A DNA stretch of 64,000 nucleotides from Phlegmacium glaucopus (taxonomy: Eukaryota; Basidiomycota; Agaricomycetes; Agaricales; Cortinariaceae), in the NCBI GenBank assembly GCA_015039465.1, contig MU130477.1:205191-269190 (forward strand), written 5' to 3'. This document shows, one piece after another, positions 57,833-64,000 of this stretch; the stretch's first letter is position 1, and each line of letters opens with the position of its first letter. The position numbers and the translations under genes were made by a program. The notes beneath the pieces are model-generated. The model worked only from the letters and a program-made list of their open reading frames with translations. It was not told where the DNA came from and did not search any database.

Positions 57833-58605
57833 TCTTATCACTCGACATTGTAGACACAGCGCCATCAGAACAAGTCAACATCGACGGCACCATCTACCAG
57901 AAGAGCCAACGCCATACAAAAGAGATGGATGGTTACATGGAAGATTACAAGGTTATCATGGCATCCTTACATAAATACTGGGGCGTCAGGTACAGGATAC
58001 GGACCCAGACAGAGTTTTTAAATGATAGTGGCTGTGAGGAAGCAGCGACAGGAACTCGAAAGGTCCTTGGCTCCTGAACATGGATGCCTCGGAATTCGCT
58101 CAATGTGTCTCGTGGATGAGTGCGGTCTAGCAGACAAACATGGCCTAGGAAATGTTTACAAAGGAACGATGATTAAATTTTATTGTCCTCATCATGGCGA
58201 ATACAGCGTCGACATTTCTGATATTGAAGCGGTTGCGAAGCTCGAATTCAATACTCCTCTTCGAAATCTCCTCCGAGCGATGGTCTTTGCTAGCGACGAG
58301 AAATCTGACCGGGTCCGTGTCACGAGTGCCGACTATTCAGGCTACTATCAAGAGCAGCCTTTTATAGCGGCATATTCCTGCATCTCCCATAATCATTTAT
58401 GCCCCACAAATCCTCGACTGGTCCGGAGTAAAGATCTCCAAAATCCTCTATGTCTCCGAAGGAGGCTACAATTATTTGAAGTTGCAGGGACTTGAGTATT
58501 GCTTGTCATTCAACAAGTTTCAAGCAGAAGGAAAAGACCTTGATGTATTATTCAAGGAGGTGAACTCCTGGATGGACAATCTGTCGAAGTTGTTTCAGTC
58601 ATATT
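57833..58605 (+). pseudogene. Synthetase-like copy 2, truncated at both ends
   Basis: The 5' end is deleted: leader sequence (AATGAACGACTTATCTTA) runs straight into the codons for SLDIVDTAPSEQVNIDGT, so promoter-proximal sequence and the HIGH motif are lost. Internal indels disrupt the region near 58020 and near 58350. The zinc-like region CLVDECG/YCPHHG and LEFNTPLRNLLRAMVFA survive. The 3' end is cut in SKLFQSY and fused to Hsp70 copy 10. Not functional as a synthetase. Confidence 0.85.
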
Positions 58606-59272
58606 TGGGCTACATCAGACCTAAAAAAGATTGAGGTCGGGGACATTCAAATCTAATCAACAGAGGGGACTGACCCCATCAACTTCAGTTGACCGAAGCG
58701 AATGTTATGACTCTCATCGTTGTCTCTAGTTGATCCAAATCTCACGTATTTCTCGGCTTCCTTAAACCGAAGTTTGGTTGTCTTATCAAAACAACAGACA
58801 ATATGGTCCAAATCGTCGAGAAAAGGTGAATCAGCCAAGTAACCTAGCTAAAGAGGATCAATCATAATATGATAAGTCATAGTTTGGTGGAGACATGCTC
58901 TCCAAGGACAGTCTTGCATGGATGGTGACGAAAACAGAACCATGGGAATGACCTTATGTGTAATGAGCGTAAGCAGGAATATTTCAAAGCAATGGTAACG
59001 GACATTGTGGAGCAGCTATTTCTTCAAAGCTTTCCCCCGGCGAATTCAGGTTTCTGCTATATGAACTAACATCGATGATGCCATCTCCTGCATCGACGAT
59101 CACGATACCATCACCGTTCTAGCGATATGATTATAGTATGGTGATCTATTGGAAGGCGACTCAGAAGTCTTGAAAAGATTTACCTGTAAGAAATACCGCT
59201 ATATTTTGTTCCAACATCGAATGCAACCACCAATTCACGTCGAGATCCGCGATAGACCGACCTGATCGACAT
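58606..59272 (-). pseudogene. HSPA12-like copy 10, doubly truncated
   Basis: ATG 59272 (MSIRSVYRGSRRELVVAFDV) and a following internal deletion are the same as in copy 9: exon 1 joins the phosphate-2 exon (IVDAGDGIIDVSSY) at the same words. The FDKTTKLRFKEAEKYVRF exon survives. Homology ends at 58606, where the truncated synthetase-like copy begins. Confidence 0.75.
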
Positions 59273-59778
59273 GTTAGAGCAGACAGGGAGGTGACGGGAA
59301 GAGCGGTTGTTGGACGCCGTCAACAGCTACTTGCATCCACCAGCCTAATGGCGGCATCATGCTGATCAGGTGAAAGGGGCGCTGTCAGAATGGCCGCTAA
59401 TAGCCGCTAATCAGACTCGCACGTTGAGGATTCCAGATCTTATCTAGTCACGGAATTGCTGCAAGATATTGCGGTCATTTACTCTCGCGGTTTGAGGTCC
59501 TAGTTGATTCATTCCTAGGCTCGAACATTTGAATTTGAACAACTTTCAGCTGCACAGTGCAGAAAGAGGTGCTTCGTGAAGGTCGAACTTTAAAAAGGGC
59601 TGGGCACGAGGTCAGGTGTCGGTTTCTTTTAAAAAAAGCATATATTGAACCAACTTTGAATAGGTTATTATTCAATTCATTCCATGCAAGCTCAGCTCAG
59701 ACACCCGCTATTAACTAACCCTCCCAAAAATCCTTATGTACGAAAATTCCCACAAATATTGATACCACTCTCGGGTGA
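59273..59778. other. Intergenic upstream of copy 10
   Basis: Duplicate of 52958-53398. No gene. Confidence 0.5.
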
Positions 59779-62352
59779 TCATTCGTCGTCGTCAAGGTCA
59801 TATATAATCTTCGCCGGACTCCTACAATGAAAGATCAAATAAAAGTATACAAGTTAGAGCAAGCCAACTGCAAAAAAAAAGATTTTTCAACATACCGTTT
59901 CTTAACTCCCTAAAAAAAAAACCACATCGTCGGCAGTGAATCCGATATCGTTTTTCGTTGAAAAGGATAAAGACACCACTCACATTCTCCTTCCAGGCTA
60001 GATATACTTTCATCTCGGTCGTTCCAAACAAAACAACGATATTGTATTTAACCTTGTAGAAATTTCCCCTTCCCGTAACTTTAGGTCGAGGAAATACAGG
60101 TATCAGAGAAAGATCGGCCTGTATGATACCGAGCTTCATGTAATTACCTGAAAAATATATATATTAAGGTCATCAATGTACGTTGACAATGGTGGATGTG
60201 GTTGTGGTGACTCAACCGGTATCAACGTCTTTCCACCTTGGAGTTGCGCTGTTTCCTCGATAACACCAAAGATCGGCAGTAATAGATCCAAATTCGTCTG
60301 CCTCATCTGATTCCAGGGTATAAGGCCGTTTAAATTCTTCCGTCTCCGAAACTTGAGTATCCTACATAAAAAAGATATTTTAAGGAAGGGATATGTAATA
60401 AGGAAAGGTACACAACTCACTTTAGGTAAAATGATAGAGAAAAAGTCATCAATCTCCTTGTTCCCAGAAACGGAGGTGTACACCTTGCGAGACCGTTCTT
60501 TGTGGTCTGAAACAGTTGGATCGTATACAACGGTGCAGAAGGTGCCATATATGAACTTAGAAACGCGAGTTCTCACAAGGTGGTCGAGGTAAAATGAGAT
60601 CGCCCCATCTGACACAGCTTTGTTTCTGAATGTTGATTGGGGCGGGAACATGAATACCGACTCATTTTGTTCTTGAAGAAGACTCACACGTGGGTTTCAG
60701 GACGGACGATGTTCAGCCCAAGGGGAGTAAGCGCCTCATGTACCTTGGTGAATAGCCAGTCACTGGCTGCGAACCCGCCTACAAGCACGACATGCTAAAT
60801 TTACAAGAATTTGGAAAATAGTATTTCGGTGAACGGTGTGCAAAACTTACCGAGATTGGTTTACATGCAATCTCCTTTTGGTCAACGACTGCTTTGACAA
60901 TACAATCTATGGAAGGCTGAAAGAAGTGTGTAATGTAATACCTAAGAAATGTTGAGCTACCGCACATTCGAGTCTAATCAATGGGGAAGGACTGACCCCA
61001 TCAACTTCAGTTGACCGAAGCGAATGTCATAAATCTCATCATTGTCTCTAGCCGATCCAAATCTGACGTATAGGGGTTCCGAGGCTGTCCTAAACCGAAG
61101 TTTGGTTGTCTTGTCAAAGATACGGATGATATGGTCCAAATCGTCGAGAAAAGGTGAATCAGTCAAGTATTCTAGGCAAAAATTAACCAATGATATCATA
61201 GGCATAGTTTGGAAGTGACATACTCTCCAAGAACAGCTTTGCACGCATGCTGACAAACACAGAACCTTCAAAATGACCTGATGTACAGTGAGCGGAGGCA
61301 GGAAATTTCCTAAGTAATGAAGGATAATTGACATTGTGGAGCAGCTATTTCTTCAAAGCTTTCCTTTCGCGAATTTGAGTTTCTGCTATACGAACTTATG
61401 TCGATCGTTCCACCGCCTGCATCGACGATCACGATACCATTACCATTCTAGCGATATGAGTATTCTGTCTGGACACTTTGACTTGGACTGCCTACATACC
61501 GTCATCGCTCCGGCTGGCAATCCATTCTGCACACAGAAATGCAAGCTAGCCTCTCCTTCTGTCACGAACGAGATGCGAGAGTGGCCACTGGTGTTATCAG
61601 GAATAAGCCCCGCTAACACTGCAGCTCGACGCATCTCATTCTGCTGTGCGCCCTCCCATCCGTTCGGATGCGAAAGAACGAAATCGATCTGAGATTTCAC
61701 CGAGCTCCATAGGTCGGTACCATTAACATGGGTCTCTTGAATATAACTGGATGCACATTCTAGGAGGTATTTGAGGAAGTCTGCAAAGACTTCTACCACA
61801 GTCTTGTTGAGTGGAAGTGGGGGTATATCATCACTGACACTACGACCAGCGCCAACTTTCGATCTCAGGTGCAGTTTAAACCTGGGGAAAATTATGTCGA
61901 TGAACGAATGTAGCAACCTGGAGTCATATTAGTATGATTACCATTCAGCTTTCACCCAGTTCTCATTTTCAACTACCTCGTAGATGCCCTCTTTCATAGC
62001 TTCCGCACCCACTGCTCTAACCTTCCCACTCCGATCGTAGTAGATCACGGTAGGGATTTTGGAGGCTCCGTTAGTTTGCTCATGTGCAGGAAATCTACAT
62101 CCATAGTCAATGCCTGATGATTGATATCGCTGACTGGTATAGGGATAGTACTACTGAACCTTGTAACTCCTTTGATTTCGGGAACCTGACCAGGATCGAG
62201 TACGCTGTGATTACAGTATGGTCATCTATTGGAAGGCGACTCGGAAGGCTTGAAAAATTTTACCTATAAGAAATACCACTATATGTCGTTCCCACATCGA
62301 ATGCAAGTACTAATTTACGTCGAGGTCCACGATAGACCAATCTGGGCGACAT
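59779..62352 (-). CDS. HSPA12-like copy 8, full length
   Basis: Start ATG 62352 (MSPRLVYRGPRRKLVLAFDV). Phosphate-1 FDVGTTYSGISY and phosphate-2 IVDAGGGTIDISSY are intact. Then IRIFDKTTKLRFRTASEPLY, VLVGGFAASDWLF, NKAVSDGAISFYLDHLVRTR, SETEEFKRPYTLESDEADEF, WKDVDTG and NFYKVKYNIVVLFGTTEMKV follow. It ends KIIYDLDDDE at 59779. Most like copy 7. The middle exon (61440-61916) is more like copy 5 at its 5' end (SDDIPPLPLNKTVVEVFADF), suggesting gene conversion. Predicted Hsp70-fold ATPase. Confidence 0.75.
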
Positions 62353-63718
62353 GTTAGAGAAAAAATGGAAGCGGCGGCAGGAACAATTAGCAATGTGCTG
62401 CCATTGTGACAGTTGTTGGACTCCACGATGTCAAGAACTATTCGCTAGCACAGCCTGTTGGCGACTTATTACGATACTAGTCACAGTGCAGATCAGATGC
62501 CAGGTGCAAGATGGGCGCTAAGGCGTTGAGGATTCTAAATGTTATCTAGTCACGGAGGTATTGCAGGAAATTGAGGCCCCAACGTTCAACTCTCGTACAT
62601 TTCATCAGACGCAGGTCCTGATGACAAATTATACTTCTGAGTTGCTTCTGAGAGGGAAGTCAATTTGGCGGGAAGGTTTCTAGACCTGTGACAGGCCGTC
62701 ACACCAAACCACTTGTGTTCCCTAGAATCATGCCTGGCACCCAATTCTCTCGCCCTATGCACGACATTCCAGCCTGAAGATGGCTTGAGAATGCACATGA
62801 TGATTGAAGGCGTGTGATTTGGAGCAGCTGGAACGATACCTTGCTCGCCTTGTACTGCTCGCTATAGATGTGCGCAATTTCTTCCCGTCACGGATCTCCG
62901 CAGAGAAGTCGTGCTGTCAGCCAGATTCTTGTTTCCCTCCAATCTCAACCTAATCCAAACTCAACACTGTGACTCTATGGGTTGCATGGTGCCACTCAAC
63001 ATTCCTTCAAGCGATCGCTACCAATGACAGATCACCAATATTATCCAACTCCAAGTCGGTATGCATCGATGTCTTTCTCAACCAGATGTTTGCTTTGTTC
63101 TAATCAATTTTTGTCCCTTATTACTGCCCGTCCATCTCCTTGTCCTCAATTTTGGTGAGCTTCTCCTGTAAATTCTAATGAACGATTTATTTTATCTCAA
63201 TCTCTTTTAGATTTATTAGCTGAACAATTCATGAAGCACCAATCACAACCAGCTCGTTTCGGTCAAACACGGAGACCATCTTCATGGTGGCCAGCCACGT
63301 ACAAGTCAAAGATCAACGCTCAGCGCGCCAGAAGGGGGCGAGGTGGTGAACGTGAGTAAAACAAAATCGGGAGGGAAGGCGAATGATTGTAGATTTATGA
63401 ATTCCACTGGAGTCTTCGTGGCTACTCAGATCTCTTTAATGTACTGTTCAGAAGGATAAGAATAAGTGGACCAGCAATCTAGAAGATAAGGATTGATCAT
63501 CATAACGAAGATTAGATAATACAATCGCTACACATTTCCGTTAAAAATTAGTTGGACAGTTCTTTGTGAGAAATTACCCGGGAGTTTTCAACGGTATCCT
63601 ACCAAGGATATGAATTAAATGTCGAGTGCTGGCCAGCTGGTCCGACGGAGTGGCCACCTTGCTCTTCTTAACTCATTACCTGTAACCTCACCATCAGTGG
63701 TTGTCAGTGGCACTAGCT
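62353..63718. other. Upstream region between HSPA12-like copy 8 and synthetase-like copy 3
   Basis: Matches 46320-47988 and 56022-57832 in blocks. Holds the conserved MKHQSQPARFGQTRRPSSWW frame at 63212-63358 and no MITE. No gene supported. Confidence 0.5.
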
Positions 63719-64000
63719 ATGTCTTTGTTAATTTGCAGTATCAAACACGGTGGAGTCGTCCATAATCCATTGGGCGCAGGATCCTACGTTTTCAAGGATC
63801 ACTTCATCCCCCATTTCCTCCAGTACTGCAAAGGAAAAACCCTCATTTCCCAATTTGGGGCGCAACCCAATAGCTCCCCTCACATTGGTACAATCGCGAC
63901 ATTTTCTGTGGCTTTTGCAATTGCAAGCCGCGTTCAGGATCGGGATGTGCTTATATCACTCGACATTGTAGATACAGCGCCATCAGAACAAGTCAACATC
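63719..64000 (+). CDS. Synthetase-like copy 3, cut by window edge
   Basis: Starts at ATG 63719 (MSLLICSIKHGGVVHNPLGA) and continues through QFGAQPNSSPHIGT and ASRVQDRDVLISLDIVDTAP to the window end. The HIGH-type motif is intact, so this copy may be functional, unlike copy 2. Ahead of the start, a 10-bp insertion (repeat of CAGTGG-type sequence) relative to copy 1 breaks the upstream frame. This is why 63719 and 47989 are preferred as starts. Confidence 0.65.
   Translation, partial: MSLLICSIKHGGVVHNPLGAGSYVFKDHFIPHFLQYCKGKTLISQFGAQPNSSPHIGTIATFSVAFAIASRVQDRDVLISLDIVDTAPSEQVNI

Noticed and set aside
1..64000. CRISPR array or prokaryotic operon
   Set aside because: No regularly spaced direct repeats of the right size; gene structure is clearly spliced and fungal.

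Overview
The window looks like genomic DNA of a filamentous basidiomycete, probably an Agaricomycete. Genes are split by many short introns of about 45-70 bp with GT/AG ends. The protein families (expanded HSPA12-like Hsp70 relatives, AIG1/GIMAP-like G-domain proteins, an ASCH-like protein, Pro/Ser-rich single-pass membrane proteins) fit that group, and the gaps are filled by fungal-type transposons. No bacterial operons, CRISPR arrays or rRNA genes are visible. There is one assembly gap (449 N at 5265-5713). Splice models were read by eye; for INO1, the peroxiredoxin, the ASCH protein, the single-G-domain gene, the secreted protein and the 29703-30605 gene the exon lengths sum to a multiple of three, which supports those models.

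Layout. 1-4317: gene-free, AT-rich, with decayed inverted and dispersed repeats. 4318-9590: a decayed DIRS-like retrotransposon on the minus strand (Gag-like ORF with zinc knuckle, reverse transcriptase/RNase H, then tyrosine recombinase). 9844-14752: two related GTPase genes, one apparently encoding two tandem G domains and one a short duplicate with a single G domain. 15052-21051: an HSPA12-like gene, a divergent AhpC/TSA-type peroxiredoxin, and a broken HSPA12-like copy. 21131-23228: a 290-bp end-to-end remnant of the DIRS-like element, then TIM50. 23441-24086: a hAT-like MITE. 25673-27519: INO1. 28190-33299: a small secreted protein, an unrecognised gene that has captured a dispersed repeat, and a single-pass membrane protein. 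34073-34247: a Tc1/mariner-like MITE. 35409-64000: a large array of HSPA12-like genes on the minus strand, joined from about 47 kb by plus-strand copies of a stand-alone class I aminoacyl-tRNA synthetase-like gene closest in layout to class I LysRS.

The most unusual part is 35-64 kb. Together with the copies at 15-21 kb it holds ten HSPA12-like copies in every state: apparently intact, active-site altered, C-terminally truncated, internally deleted. The last part is a segmental duplication with a period near 6.33 kb, whose unit is [deleted Hsp70 copy, full Hsp70 copy, synthetase-like gene]. A hAT-like MITE with a perfect 8-bp target duplication lies in one unit only. Housekeeping genes (INO1, TIM50, peroxiredoxin) lie between the fast-evolving blocks. 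A joint role of the GTPases, Hsp70-like ATPases and synthetase-like protein, for example in stress or non-self response, is only inference from co-location and turnover.
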